Assembly: GCF_018531425.1 (NCBI RefSeq)
Contig: NZ_JAHBOI010000008.1
Span: 95,621 to 159,620 of the forward strand
Origin: Paenarthrobacter sp. DKR-5
Lineage (GTDB): Bacteria; Actinomycetota; Actinomycetes; Actinomycetales; Micrococcaceae
Reading direction: 5' to 3'
Length of the DNA stretch: 64,000 nucleotides
Shown here piece by piece: positions 1 to 8,005 of this stretch. The notes under the pieces are model-generated. The model ran no database searches, was not told the origin of the DNA, and saw only the letters and a program-made list of their open reading frames with translations. Numbering within the stretch: the stretch's first letter is position 1; every line of letters starts with the position of its first letter. Made by a program: the position numbers and the translations under genes.

Positions 1-390
1 CGCGCGGGTGGCGAAGGTGTCGCTGGGGAAGAGCAGCGCAGGCAGCCGGTTGGTGGTGGCCAGCGCGGCGCCGGTGAGCAGGTTCGTCGAGCCCGGGCCG
101 ATCGACGTCGTGACGGCGTAGGTGGCCCGGCGGCGGGTGTGCCGGGCGTAGCCGACCGCCTGGTGTGCCTGGGCCTGCTCGTTGCGGCCCTGGTAGTAGG
201 GCATCAGCGACGGGTCGGTGCTCTGGTACTGCTTCAGGGCCTGCCCGACGCCGGCGACGTTGCCGTGGCCGAAGATGCCGAACATGGCCGGGATCAGCCG
301 TTCCCGGTAGTCGCCGTCGACGGTGTACTGGTTGGCGAGGAACTCGACGACGGCCTGTGCGACGGTCATCCGGCGGATTGCTGGTGCCAT
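1..390 (-). CDS. iolD: IolD, trihydroxycyclohexane-dione hydrolase, N-terminal part
   Basis: Thiamine-diphosphate enzyme of myo-inositol breakdown that opens the ring of 3D-trihydroxycyclohexane-1,2-dione in the cytoplasm. About 130 N-terminal residues are visible. They begin MAPAIRRMTVAQAVVEFLAN and include the FGHGNVAG segment, a GRNEQAQ stretch with the conserved TPP-activating Glu, and SIGPGSTNLLTGAA, all typical of the pyrimidine-binding domain of IolD. The ATG lies 5 nt after the stop of the upstream Cgl0159-family gene, so the two are in one operon with iolC. The rest of the gene (about 500 residues) lies beyond the window edge. An acetolactate-synthase-like TPP enzyme is the alternative, but the context favours IolD. 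Confidence 0.85.
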   Translation of the reverse strand, partial: MAPAIRRMTVAQAVVEFLANQYTVDGDYRERLIPAMFGIFGHGNVAGVGQALKQYQSTDPSLMPYYQGRNEQAQAHQAVGYARHTRRRATYAVTTSIGPGSTNLLTGAALATTNRLPALLFPSDTFATRA

Positions 391-395
391 GGGGC

Positions 396-1340
396 TTACT
401 CCGATGCTTCCTGAGCGACGTTGCTCTTCAACAGGGTGGCGGCGGTGGCTACGGCCGCAGCCACGTCGCCGTCCTTGGGGTACAACAGGGTGCGTCCGAC
501 GGTGAGGCCGCGGACGCCGGGCAGGGCCAGGGCCGACTGCCAGCTGGCGAACATCTCATCCTGCGAGCTGTCCGGGTCTCCGCCCAGCAACACGGTGGGC
601 ATGGTGGTTGCCGCCAGCACGCGTTCCATGTCCTTGACCACCGGCAGCTTCATCCAGGTGTAGGCGCTGGTGGAGCCCAGGCCGGAGGCGATGGCCACGG
701 ACTTGATCACCGCGTCCGTGCTCAAGTCGTTGCGGACCTTGCCGTTCTCCCAGACGGAGAGGAACGGCTCGACCATGGCCACCAGGCCGCGCTTGGCGAG
801 GCTGTCGATGGCGTGCGCAGTCGCTTCCAGTGTGGCCGCCGTCGCCGGGTCGCCGAGGCAGATGCGGGTGAGCATCTTCCCGCCGTCGGCGCCGAGCGCC
901 TGCAGCGCCGCGGCGGTGTGGCCGGTGAAGCGGTCATCGAACTCGTGTACGGAGCCGGCCAGGCCTCCGCGGTTCATCGAACCGAAGATCAGCTTGCCGT
1001 CGAGTGCGCCGAGCAGCAGCAGGTCATCGAGCACGTCCGGGGAGGCGAGGATGCCGTCGACGGCGGGGTTCGCAAGGGCGGTCCGCAGCCGGTCGAGCAG
1101 GTCCCGCCGGTCCGCCATCGCCGTCGGGTCCCCGCCGGCAGCGAGCGCGCCGCGGGCCGGGTGGTCGGCGGCGACAATGAAGTTCTGCCGGGCGGCCTTC
1201 ACGCCGGGATGGCGGCGGCGGTTCTGCGCCGCGCGGGCCACGGCGGCCGGGTCCTCCAGTCGCATGGTACTCAGAGGCTCGTAGCGGCGCGGGTCCGCCG
1301 GATCGACGTCCAGGGGGGCCTCGGTCTGCAGTTCAGTCAT
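396..1340 (-). CDS. Cgl0159-family (beta/alpha)8-barrel protein of inositol catabolism
   Basis: Protein of 314 aa of the aldolase-like barrel family named after Cgl0159 of Corynebacterium glutamicum, where the homologue sits between iolC and the other iol genes. It contains FIVAADHPARG near the N-terminus and a TWMKLPVV strand whose Lys would suit a class I aldolase Schiff base. The likely role is cleavage of 5-dehydro-2-deoxygluconate 6-phosphate, the product of IolC, because no IolJ is visible. This role is inferred from position and fold. The ATG overlaps the end of iolC by 8 bp, and the start MTELQTEAPL was preferred to an upstream in-frame extension that would lie inside iolC. Confidence 0.75.
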   Translation of the reverse strand: MTELQTEAPLDVDPADPRRYEPLSTMRLEDPAAVARAAQNRRRHPGVKAARQNFIVAADHPARGALAAGGDPTAMADRRDLLDRLRTALANPAVDGILASPDVLDDLLLLGALDGKLIFGSMNRGGLAGSVHEFDDRFTGHTAAALQALGADGGKMLTRICLGDPATAATLEATAHAIDSLAKRGLVAMVEPFLSVWENGKVRNDLSTDAVIKSVAIASGLGSTSAYTWMKLPVVKDMERVLAATTMPTVLLGGDPDSSQDEMFASWQSALALPGVRGLTVGRTLLYPKDGDVAAAVATAATLLKSNVAQEASE

Positions 1341-2313
1341 GGGGAACGGTCCTTCCGCGTTCGGCGAGCAGGCTCTTGACCTCGTCGGGCGTCGGCATCG
1401 CATCGGCGCAGGAGAGGCGGGAGGCGACGATGGCCCCCGCGGCGTTGGCGTAGTCCAGCACCTGCTGCAGCGGCCAGCCCGAGAGCAGGCCGTGCACGAA
1501 GGCTCCGCCGAACGAGTCGCCGGCACCCAGGCCGTTGACGGTCTCCACCGTCACCGGCGCGGACACCACACGTTCGGTGGCGGTCTTGGCCATGACCCCC
1601 TCGTGGCCAAGCTTGACGACGGCGATCTTCACTCCCGCGGCGAGCAGCCGGTCCGCCTGCTCGTCCGGCGTGCCCTCGCCCACGGCGACGGCGCACTCCT
1701 TGTCGTTGCCGATCGCGACCGTCACGTGCGGGAGGATGCTCTGCACCTCGGCCCGCGCGCCTTCCTCGGTCTCCCAGAACATCGGGCGGTAGTCCAGATC
1801 CACGATGGTGTGCTGGCCCGCGCCGAGCTCGGTGCGGGGACGGGCCTCGAGTGCCGCGTGGTGCGCCGAGCGGCTGGGTTCCTGGCAGAGGCCGGTCACG
1901 GTGAACCAGAAGATGGTCGCGTCCTTGATCGCGGCCCGGTCCAGCTCCTCCGGCTGGATCTGCAGGTCCGGCGCCGTGGGCGTGCGGTAGAAGTAGAGAG
2001 GGAAGTCATGCGGCGGCTTGATCGCACAGAAGGTCACCGGCGTCGGCCATTCCTTGACGGGTGAGACGAACTGGTCATCCACGCCGAACTTGCGCAGCTC
2101 GCGGTGCAGGTAGTTGCCGAACGGGTCATCTCCGGTGCGGGTGATCACGGCCGTGCGCCGGCCGTGCCGTGCAGCAGCCACGGCAACGTTGGACGGTGAG
2201 CCTCCGAGGTACTTGCCGAAGGTGGTGACGTCCTCCAGGTCGACCCCGATGTCGTTCGGGTAGATGTCGACACTGATGCGCCCGATGGTCAGCAGATCGT
2301 GTGAAGCGGTCAT
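1333..2313 (-). CDS. iolC: IolC, 5-dehydro-2-deoxygluconokinase
   Basis: Cytoplasmic PfkB/ribokinase-family kinase of 326 aa that phosphorylates 5-dehydro-2-deoxy-D-gluconate in myo-inositol catabolism. The N-terminal LTIGRISVDIYPND and the GGSPSNVAVAAARHG substrate loop are typical of IolC, and the C-terminal NGLGAGDSFGGAF carries the catalytic Asp and anion hole of the family. A GGAAGG-like ribosome site precedes the ATG. It is the first gene of a minus-strand operon that continues with the Cgl0159-family gene and iolD, the order seen in corynebacterial iol operons. No iolA or iolB is present within the window. Confidence 0.9.
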   Translation of the reverse strand: MTASHDLLTIGRISVDIYPNDIGVDLEDVTTFGKYLGGSPSNVAVAAARHGRRTAVITRTGDDPFGNYLHRELRKFGVDDQFVSPVKEWPTPVTFCAIKPPHDFPLYFYRTPTAPDLQIQPEELDRAAIKDATIFWFTVTGLCQEPSRSAHHAALEARPRTELGAGQHTIVDLDYRPMFWETEEGARAEVQSILPHVTVAIGNDKECAVAVGEGTPDEQADRLLAAGVKIAVVKLGHEGVMAKTATERVVSAPVTVETVNGLGAGDSFGGAFVHGLLSGWPLQQVLDYANAAGAIVASRLSCADAMPTPDEVKSLLAERGRTVPHD

Positions 2314-2409
2314 CCTTGACCTTCCTTTTTCATTGCCCGCCCGTGCCGGCGCTGGGCCGTCCGGAGCGGGAAATCTGGTCGTCATGTGCCGGTGTGAGCC
2401 CGCCCACAT

Positions 2410-2443
2410 GCATTACTTTGCCTCAAGAACCATGTCCTGTCAA
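2410..2443 (-). promoter_or_regulatory. possible promoter of the iol operon
   Basis: On the minus strand a perfect TTGACA (complement of 2438-2443) is followed 17-20 nt later by CAAAGT/AAGTAAT (around 2412-2420). It lies about 100 nt upstream of the iolC start in the otherwise empty stretch between iolC and the tautomerase gene. The -10 match is weak, so this is tentative. Confidence 0.3.
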
Positions 2444-2509
2444 AGTTTTGTAAGCACATGCTGACATTGACCGGACGGTCGGTGCCGGCGTTGCCGCCGG
2501 CGGGCGGGA

Positions 2510-2914
2510 TCACGCCGCGGGAACAGCCAGCTCGCCTGTGACATACTGGGCCCGGCCAAAGCCAAAGGACCAGTCCCCTGCCCCGTTTTCGACGTAGCCG
2601 ATAAACACATCCGAGCCCTCGACGCCCGCCTCGGCAAGCCGGCCGGCGATCCGCTCGAACAGTTCGGTTTTGGCCTCCTGCGACCGGCCGGCCTGCGTGA
2701 AGATCTGGATCATGACCACGCCGGAGGACCGCTCGAATCCGAGCCCGGCATCCTGGGCCAGCAGCTGCCCGGGCGCATGCTCGGTGATGATATGGAACAG
2801 GTCGCGCTGCGGAATGCCGTAGACCTCCAGAATGGCGCTGTGGATGCCCTCGCTGATGCACTCCAGCTGTGCAGGGGTGCGTCCGGCGTTGACATCAATT
2901 CGAACCAGGGGCAT
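2510..2914 (-). CDS. tautomerase family protein (Tautomerase_2 type)
   Basis: Small cytoplasmic enzyme of 134 aa of the 4-oxalocrotonate tautomerase superfamily, in the fused-repeat form of about 130 residues. The start was set at MPLVRIDV because removal of Met exposes Pro2 as the catalytic general base, and a GAAGGA ribosome site sits 7 nt upstream; the longer reading frame adds 16 residues and would hide the proline. Motifs seen are RDLFHIITEH and the C-terminal DWSFGFGRAQ, both typical of this subfamily. The substrate is unknown. It is a single gene, separated from the C4-sugar operon by an IS110 element, so any link to sugar catabolism is open. Confidence 0.75.
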   Translation of the reverse strand: MPLVRIDVNAGRTPAQLECISEGIHSAILEVYGIPQRDLFHIITEHAPGQLLAQDAGLGFERSSGVVMIQIFTQAGRSQEAKTELFERIAGRLAEAGVEGSDVFIGYVENGAGDWSFGFGRAQYVTGELAVPAA

Positions 2915-3047
2915 GAGTTCATCCTTCGGTGGTTTGTCCTGACATACTATCAAATCGGACATGCGTGGACAAGCCCCTTCTGGCGTCCCGGTGCCGCGGG
3001 CGGCAGCTGCGGCCGCTCCGGTGCGGGCGGCGGAGCATGCGGACGCA

Positions 3048-3104
3048 CGAGAGGCCAGCAGCGGCGGGCTTCCGTGAGGAAAGCCCGCCGCTACTGGCCT
3101 CTCG
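3048..3104. repeat. long intergenic palindrome, family copy 1
   Basis: Arms 3048-3071 and 3081-3104 are 24 bp each with one mismatch around a 9-nt loop. The arm carries the family core GGCCAnnnGCGGCGGGCT. It lies immediately beyond the IS110 right end, on the side that would have followed the C4-sugar operon before insertion, so it was probably that operon's terminator. Confidence 0.8.
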
Positions 3105-3131
3105 GCGGGGGGGGTGCCTCTATGGTTTTCG

Positions 3132-4331
3132 TCAAGCGGCTGAAGGTTGTCGTGGTTCGTATAAGGTGCCGTCTCTGAGCATGGCGTAGAGGGTGTCGCA
3201 TCGGCGACGGGCGAGTGCGATGAGAGCCTGGTTGTGGCGTTTGCCCTCGGTTCGTTTCCTGTCGTAGTAGGCCCTCGACAGAGGATCCTTCAAGGCGGCG
3301 AACGCGGAGAGGAACAGGGCTCGCTTGAGAATCTTGTTTCCTTTCCGGGATGGGTGGTCACCGCGGATGGAGGACCCTGATCGCCAGGTCACCGGTGCCA
3401 GGCCTGCGTAGGAGGCCAGGTGCCCTGCAGAGGCGAAGTCTTTGCCGACGATCTCGGTGAGGATCCGTGCTGCGGTCCTGACGCCGACCGCCGGCAGAGA
3501 CGTCAGGACCGGGTGAAGAGGGTGGGCCTCCACGAGGGCTTCGACCTGGGTGAAGACGGTGTCCCGGGACTCGCGGATGTCGGCGAGCATCCGGGCCAGT
3601 TGGGGCAGCACGATCGTGGCCGCGTTGGTCCCTACGACGGTGACTGTTTGCTGGTCCAGGGCTTCGATGATCTCCCCGGCAAGGCGCTTACCCATCCGGG
3701 GTGCAAGTTTTGTCAGCCGGGTTTCGATGCGGCGCCGGCCCGCGTGGCGCAAGGCTTCGGGGGTCGGCCAGGTCCGCAGCAGATCCAACACTGCCGGGTG
3801 GTCCAGTCGCGGGCCAAGGACACGCTCCAGTGCCGGGTGGATCTGGGTGAGCAGGCCGCGGATCCGGTTCGAGGTTGCGGTGGCCTGTTTGGCCAAGTCG
3901 TCGTCGAAGCCGCAGAGCATGGTCAGCTCGGCGAGTTGTTCGTCGGCGATCTGGATGGAGCGCAGCGTGTGGGGCATGGTCCGGGCCGCTTCGGCGATGA
4001 TGAACGCGTCCCGGGCATCGGTTTTCGCCTCGCCCGGGTGCAGGTCGGCGATCCGGCGCATCGCCAGTCCGGGCAGGTATCCGACCGTGACGCCGGCGGC
4101 TTGGGCAACGGCGACGGGGAGTGCACCGATCGTGGCCGGCTGGTCAACGACGAGCAGGATGGTGCCATGCTTGTTCAAAGAGTCGAGGATCTCGCGCAGC
4201 CTGGCCTCGTCGTTAGGCAAGGCCTTGTCGAAGAGCTTCTTCCCGGCCCGGTCCACTGCAACGGCGTGGTGTTCGCCCTTGCCGACATCCAAGCCGACGA
4301 AGACATCAGTGCTTTCGTGGTTTCCGATCAC
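3132..4331 (-). CDS. IS110-family transposase (DEDD recombinase)
   Basis: Protein of 399 aa. The N-terminal RuvC-like domain shows the acidic set D15 (GLDVGK), D63 (VVDQPATIG), D105 and D108 (KTDARDAF). The C-terminal Tnp_20 domain carries LASYAGLAPVTWRSGSS at about 305-321, where this family's catalytic Ser is found. Length is normal and the frame is intact, so the enzyme may be active. The start is a GTG with a GGAGGT ribosome site 4 nt upstream. Members of this family use a bridge RNA transcribed from a non-coding end to choose target and donor sites. Confidence 0.93.
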   Translation of the reverse strand: MIGNHESTDVFVGLDVGKGEHHAVAVDRAGKKLFDKALPNDEARLREILDSLNKHGTILLVVDQPATIGALPVAVAQAAGVTVGYLPGLAMRRIADLHPGEAKTDARDAFIIAEAARTMPHTLRSIQIADEQLAELTMLCGFDDDLAKQATATSNRIRGLLTQIHPALERVLGPRLDHPAVLDLLRTWPTPEALRHAGRRRIETRLTKLAPRMGKRLAGEIIEALDQQTVTVVGTNAATIVLPQLARMLADIRESRDTVFTQVEALVEAHPLHPVLTSLPAVGVRTAARILTEIVGKDFASAGHLASYAGLAPVTWRSGSSIRGDHPSRKGNKILKRALFLSAFAALKDPLSRAYYDRKRTEGKRHNQALIALARRRCDTLYAMLRDGTLYEPRQPSAA

Positions 4332-4436
4332 CTGTACCTCCCAGTCGCAGCAGTTGATACCAGTGCTGGACTGTCCGCGGTGTCAGAGCCCGGCATCCAC
4401 GTTACGCACGACGATCCCAAACTGTCCTGCCTCTAT
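4332..4436 (-). ncRNA. possible bridge RNA region of the IS110 element
   Basis: Non-coding 5' side of the IS110 element, upstream of the transposase start. In the IS110 group the bridge RNA is encoded here. Only position supports this; no loops were assigned, and about 105 nt is short compared with the roughly 180-nt IS621 RNA, so the true RNA could extend past the proposed element end. Confidence 0.25.
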
Positions 4437-4615
4437 TAGCGGTCTCTCCGGCACCTACCGGACCCCGGTGACAACACCCCCCGGATCATTGACGACTGGG
4501 GGCGGCAATCATGCCGGGGCCGGCAGGCCAGCACACCCACATCCTGCAACAGAAACGGGCTACGAAAAAGGTAACGGGGGCGGCGGGGGGTGTGGCGACG
4601 CGAAGCGCCCCCGGG

Positions 4616-5401
4616 CTACGGCCGCAGGACCTTGGCCCGGGCGACGGCCTCGTCCAGCACGACACCCAGGTTCCCGGCGTCGTGCGCGAACCGGCCCAGG
4701 AACAGTCCGTCCGCTTCCGGCAGCCGCGGGAGCAGTCCGGGCCCCGCGCTGCCGCCATAGATGATCGGGCAGGCGGACCCGAGTTCCTCCCGCAGCAGCG
4801 CGGTCACGGCGTTGACATAGTCCGGGGCGGCCGGTTCCGCCGCGCCGATCGCCCAGACCGGCTCGTAGGCGAGCACGAGCCGCGGCAGCAGGGAATCGTC
4901 ACCGCCCGTGGCCGTGCGCACCTGCTCCAGGCAGAAGGCCGCCGCGGCTTCATGGCCCAGCGTGCTCGTCTCCCCGATGCACAGCAGCGGGGTGAGACCG
5001 GCGTTGACGGCGGCCCGGACCTTGCGCGCGACGACAAGGTCGTCCTCCCCGAAGAACCGGCGGCGCTCCGCATGCCCGATCTCGACCAGCGACACCCCCA
5101 GTTCGGCGAGCATCCCCGGGCTCACTTCCCCGGTGAACGGGCCGTCCGCCCACGAACAGTTCTGGGCGCCGAGGGTCACCGGTGAACCTTCCAGGATCCT
5201 CCCGGCCGCCTCGAGCACCGGGAAGGACGGGATCACGAAGACCTGCACGGGGCTCTCCTCCCCCAGTGCGGGGCGGGCGTCGACGACGGCGCGCACCTGC
5301 GAGAGCCAGCGCAGGCTCGCCTGGTAGCCCAGGTACATCTTGGTGCTGACACCGATGAAGACGGTGCCGGGTGCCGTCGGGGCGGGGGTGGGCGCGTTCA
5401 T
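4616..5401 (-). CDS. triosephosphate-isomerase-like enzyme, probable L-erythrulose-1-phosphate isomerase (LerI/EryH type)
   Basis: TIM-family isomerase of 261 aa with the catalytic set in place: K21 in STKMYLG, H110 in EIGHAERR and E180 in AYEPVWAIG, plus a GGSAGP phosphate loop. The HAERR (rather than HSERR) and TKMY variants, and its place outside a glycolytic cluster, argue against the housekeeping TpiA. Relatives in tetritol and erythritol pathways (LerI of Mycobacterium smegmatis, EryH of Brucella) convert L-erythrulose 1-phosphate to D-erythrulose 4-phosphate. It is the last gene of the minus-strand C4-sugar operon, downstream of the MFS gene and a hairpin, so it may also be transcribed separately. 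Function is inferred from context. Confidence 0.7.
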   Translation of the reverse strand: MNAPTPAPTAPGTVFIGVSTKMYLGYQASLRWLSQVRAVVDARPALGEESPVQVFVIPSFPVLEAAGRILEGSPVTLGAQNCSWADGPFTGEVSPGMLAELGVSLVEIGHAERRRFFGEDDLVVARKVRAAVNAGLTPLLCIGETSTLGHEAAAAFCLEQVRTATGGDDSLLPRLVLAYEPVWAIGAAEPAAPDYVNAVTALLREELGSACPIIYGGSAGPGLLPRLPEADGLFLGRFAHDAGNLGVVLDEAVARAKVLRP

Positions 5402-5447
5402 TCGTGGTCCTGCTGATTCTCGGTTTGCGGGTCAATTGCACAAGCGG

Positions 5448-5481
5448 GGGTGCCGCCGCAGTCTTCACTGCAGCGGCACCC
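5448..5481 (-). terminator. hairpin after the MFS gene
   Basis: Arms 5448-5460 (GGGTGCCGCCGCA) and 5469-5481 pair with one mismatch over an 8-nt loop. A second hairpin, GCCGGTCCC...GGGACCGGC, lies at 5495-5523. Together they could partly stop transcription between the MFS gene and the TIM-like isomerase. No U-run follows. Confidence 0.45.
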
Positions 5482-5543
5482 GTGCCTGGGCTGCGCCGGT
5501 CCCCCGCGGAGCGCGGGACCGGCAGCAGCGGGTCGGATCCAGA

Positions 5544-6887
5544 CTAGTCGTCCAGCAGGGCGTCCGCCTTGTTCGTGAACGCCTTGGTCCCGGCCATCAT
5601 GACCGCGGCAAGGAACGGCAGCACGCCGAGCGCATAGATGCCCGCGGTGCTGGTCGCCGACCCGCTGAGGTCATTCACCCAGGTCCGCAGCAGCGGTGCC
5701 ACGAAACCACCCAGGTTGCCCAGCGAGTTGATCAGGCCGATGCCGGCTGCGGCGGCGCTGCCGGTGAGGAACGCCGTCGGGTAGGACCAGGAGATCGGGC
5801 CAATCGCCAGGAAGCTGGATACCGCGAGGGTGATGAAGATGATTCCCAGCGCCGGCAGGTGGTTCGTGCCGGCCCACGCGGAGCCGAAGATGCACAGGCC
5901 CGTGGAGACGAACAGCCAGGTGCCCCAGATCCGGCGGCGGACGACGGTGGAGGCCGCCTTGCCGACGTAGTAGCAGACGAACAGGCCCACGAGCCACGGG
6001 ATGGCCGCCAACAGGCCCACGACGAGCCCGACCTTCTGGCCGGTCAGCTGTGCCACCTGCTGCGGCAGGTAGAACGTGACACCGTAGACCGCGATCTGCA
6101 GGCAGAAGTAGATCACCGTGAAGTACCAGACCTTGCCGTTGCGCATCGCGGAGAACACGCCGGTGGGGCCGGACTCAACGCGCGCGACGTCTTCGATTTC
6201 CATGACCTGGGTCAGGGCAGCCTTCTCCTCGACGGAGAGGAACTTGGCCTGTTGCGGGCTGTTGATCAGGACGAACAGTGCGACGATGCCGGCGACGACC
6301 GCCATCATGCCCTCAACGAAGAACATGACCTGCCATCCGCGGAAGGCGGAGCCGGCGTCACCGACGTTGATGAGCCAGCCCGAGATCGGGGCCCCGATCA
6401 GCTGGGAGAACGGCTGGGCGAGGTAGAAGATCGCGAACATCTGCACGCGGACCTTGTTGGGGAACCATTCGGCGAGGAACATGATCACGCCGGGAAAGAG
6501 CCCCGCTTCGGTCACCCCGAGCAGGAAGCGCATGAACACGAAGGACGTGTCGCCGCCGATGAAGGCGAAGCAGGCCTCGACAATGCCCCAGGTGATGGCG
6601 ATGCGCGCGAGCCACACCTTGGCTCCGACCTTCTTGAGCGCCAGGTTGCTGGGGATCTCGAACAGGGCGTACCCGATGAAGAAGATGCCCGCGCCGAGGG
6701 CGAACGCACCTGCGGAGATACCGCGGTCCGTGTGCAGCGCGCTTTCGGCAAAGCCCACGTTCGTGCGGTCGAGGAATGCCACGACGTAGAGGATGACCAG
6801 CATCGGCAAGAGCCTGCGCGAGGCCTTGGAGATGGCTGACTTCAGAACCGGTGTTGCCAGCAGTTCCTGAGGGGTTACAACAGACAC
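5544..6887 (-). CDS. MFS transporter, anion:cation symporter type
   Basis: Inner-membrane carrier of 447 aa with about 12 hydrophobic segments. LDRTNVGFAESAL near residue 40 and FEIPSNLALKKVGAKVWLAR are hallmarks of the ACS family, which moves organic anions such as tartrate, phthalate and sugar acids. The GTG start has an AAGGAGG ribosome site. It lies within the C4-sugar operon behind a 36-aa membrane peptide gene and likely brings in the operon's substrate. The family suggests an acid rather than a neutral polyol. It is related to the second MFS gene at 18937-20286. Confidence 0.85.
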   Translation of the reverse strand: MSVVTPQELLATPVLKSAISKASRRLLPMLVILYVVAFLDRTNVGFAESALHTDRGISAGAFALGAGIFFIGYALFEIPSNLALKKVGAKVWLARIAITWGIVEACFAFIGGDTSFVFMRFLLGVTEAGLFPGVIMFLAEWFPNKVRVQMFAIFYLAQPFSQLIGAPISGWLINVGDAGSAFRGWQVMFFVEGMMAVVAGIVALFVLINSPQQAKFLSVEEKAALTQVMEIEDVARVESGPTGVFSAMRNGKVWYFTVIYFCLQIAVYGVTFYLPQQVAQLTGQKVGLVVGLLAAIPWLVGLFVCYYVGKAASTVVRRRIWGTWLFVSTGLCIFGSAWAGTNHLPALGIIFITLAVSSFLAIGPISWSYPTAFLTGSAAAAGIGLINSLGNLGGFVAPLLRTWVNDLSGSATSTAGIYALGVLPFLAAVMMAGTKAFTNKADALLDD

Positions 6888-7017
6888 GAACTCGCCTCCT
6901 TGGGAGTTTCATGAAGGGATGCCCAATGGCATCAGAGTGGTCCGCACGCCGCCGACGGCGCACGGGCAAAGCCGGTGCCCGCCAACGGTGCCGGGAACCT
7001 TCGGATGTCCCGCCGGC

Positions 7018-7128
7018 TCAGCCGAACAGCATCAGGCCTGCGCCGACGAGACAGATGATTACGCCTACGGTGAGGTAGATGATCCTTTCCCTGGTCCATT
7101 TCCCGGACCTGGGGGTCAATCCGGCCAC
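7018..7128 (-). CDS. small single-helix membrane protein, 36 aa
   Basis: Reading frame of 36 codons with GTG start and TGA stop on the minus strand, in the 319-bp gap between the SDR gene and the MFS gene. A strong ribosome site AAGGAG stands 6 nt before the GTG. The protein has a basic N-terminal half (TPRSGKWTRERI) followed by one hydrophobic helix (IYLTVGVIICLVGAGLMLF), so it should insert with the N-terminus in the cytoplasm. Nothing like it was recognised. Its place directly before the transporter suggests an accessory or stabilising subunit of the carrier, which is inference. Confidence 0.55.
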   Translation of the reverse strand: MAGLTPRSGKWTRERIIYLTVGVIICLVGAGLMLFG

Positions 7129-7206
7129 AGCGGGCTCCTTCGATGGGTGCGGTGCTCCGCGGACCGTGGGGCCCGCGGAGCAGGGATGGCGCCGTCGCGG
7201 CCGCCG

Positions 7207-7974
7207 TCAGTGCATGTACAGGCCGCCGTCGACGTTGAGCGTCTGGCCGGAGATGTAGCCGGCGTCCTCGCTGATCAGGAAGTGGATCGCGGCGGCGATG
7301 TCGCGGGTGCTGCCCACTCGGTTCACGACCAGGTCCTTGACCAGCTCGTCCTTGCGCTCCTCGCTGAGCGTGCCGCCCATGATGTCCGTGTCGATGGGCC
7401 CGGGCGAGATCGCGTTGACAGTGATGTCGTACTCGCCCAGCTCACGGGCCGTGGCACGGGTCAGGCCGATCACGCCGGCCTTCGCCACCGAGTACGGTGT
7501 CTTGCTGAACGTGCCGCCGCCACGCTGCGCGGAGACCGAGGAGATGTTCACGATCCGCCCGATGCGGTGCTTGACCATCGTCTCGGCGACGCGGCGGGTG
7601 GCGTAGTGCACCCCGTTCAGGTTGATGTTCAGCACGCGGTCCCACTCGGCCGGCTCGAGCTCCAGGTAGGGCACCGGGGAGCTGACGCCTGCCACGTTCG
7701 CCAGCGCGACGATCTGGGGCAGTTCGGCTTCGAGTTCGTCGATCGCGGCGCGCACGGACTCTTCGCTGGCGACGTTGGCGCCCACGCCGTGGGCCTTGAC
7801 CCCGTGCCTGCCGGCGATTTCCTTGGCGACAGCCTTGCTGGCCGCGTCGTCGAGGTCGATGACGCCGATGTTCCAGCCGCGCTCGGCAAGGAAGTCGGCG
7901 GTGGCGCGGCCGATGCCGCGCTCGGAGACGGCGCCGGTGACGATGGCGGTGCGCTCGGAGGGAAATGCAGTCAT
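7207..7974 (-). CDS. SDR-family NAD(P)-dependent oxidoreductase (possible tetritol or sugar-acid dehydrogenase)
   Basis: Classical short-chain dehydrogenase of 255 aa. TGAVSERGIG (13-22) binds the nucleotide, NVAG (93-96) and ISSVS supply the conserved Asn and catalytic Ser, and Y161-x3-K165 is the active pair. PGPIDTDIMGG follows. It is about 60 percent identical by eye to the SDR of the neighbouring acid-sugar operon (18110-18886). In tetritol pathways an SDR (DthD type) oxidises D-threitol to D-erythrulose, which would fit the kinase and isomerases encoded here. The substrate is not proven. The ATG was chosen for its GAAGGA site 6 nt upstream; the long upstream extension has no support. 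Confidence 0.8.
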   Translation of the reverse strand: MTAFPSERTAIVTGAVSERGIGRATADFLAERGWNIGVIDLDDAASKAVAKEIAGRHGVKAHGVGANVASEESVRAAIDELEAELPQIVALANVAGVSSPVPYLELEPAEWDRVLNINLNGVHYATRRVAETMVKHRIGRIVNISSVSAQRGGGTFSKTPYSVAKAGVIGLTRATARELGEYDITVNAISPGPIDTDIMGGTLSEERKDELVKDLVVNRVGSTRDIAAAIHFLISEDAGYISGQTLNVDGGLYMH

Positions 7975-8005
7975 GGTGATTCCTTCGGGAGGTTGCTGTC
8001 CGGTG

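Larger units (their letters stand above)
3115..4436 (-). mobile_element. IS110-family insertion sequence
   Basis: About 1.3 kb containing one DEDD transposase gene and a short non-coding 5' part. The 9-bp word TGCCTCTAT occurs at 3115-3123 and again at 4428-4436, exactly at the two sides of the transposase, and is proposed as the element boundary or core repeat. No long inverted repeats were found, as expected for IS110. It has inserted between the last gene of the C4-sugar operon and a palindromic terminator-like repeat. The exact ends are inferred and need comparison with an empty site. Confidence 0.7.

Noticed and set aside
165..1379. Long plus-strand open frame of about 400 codons
   Set aside because: It is antisense to the Cgl0159-family and iolC genes, Arg/Gly-rich, without any recognisable domain. 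High GC content makes such frames common.
5340..6839. Plus-strand open frame of about 500 codons rich in Asp, His and Gln
   Set aside because: It mirrors the MFS gene in the antisense frame; composition is that expected from a complement of hydrophobic codons.
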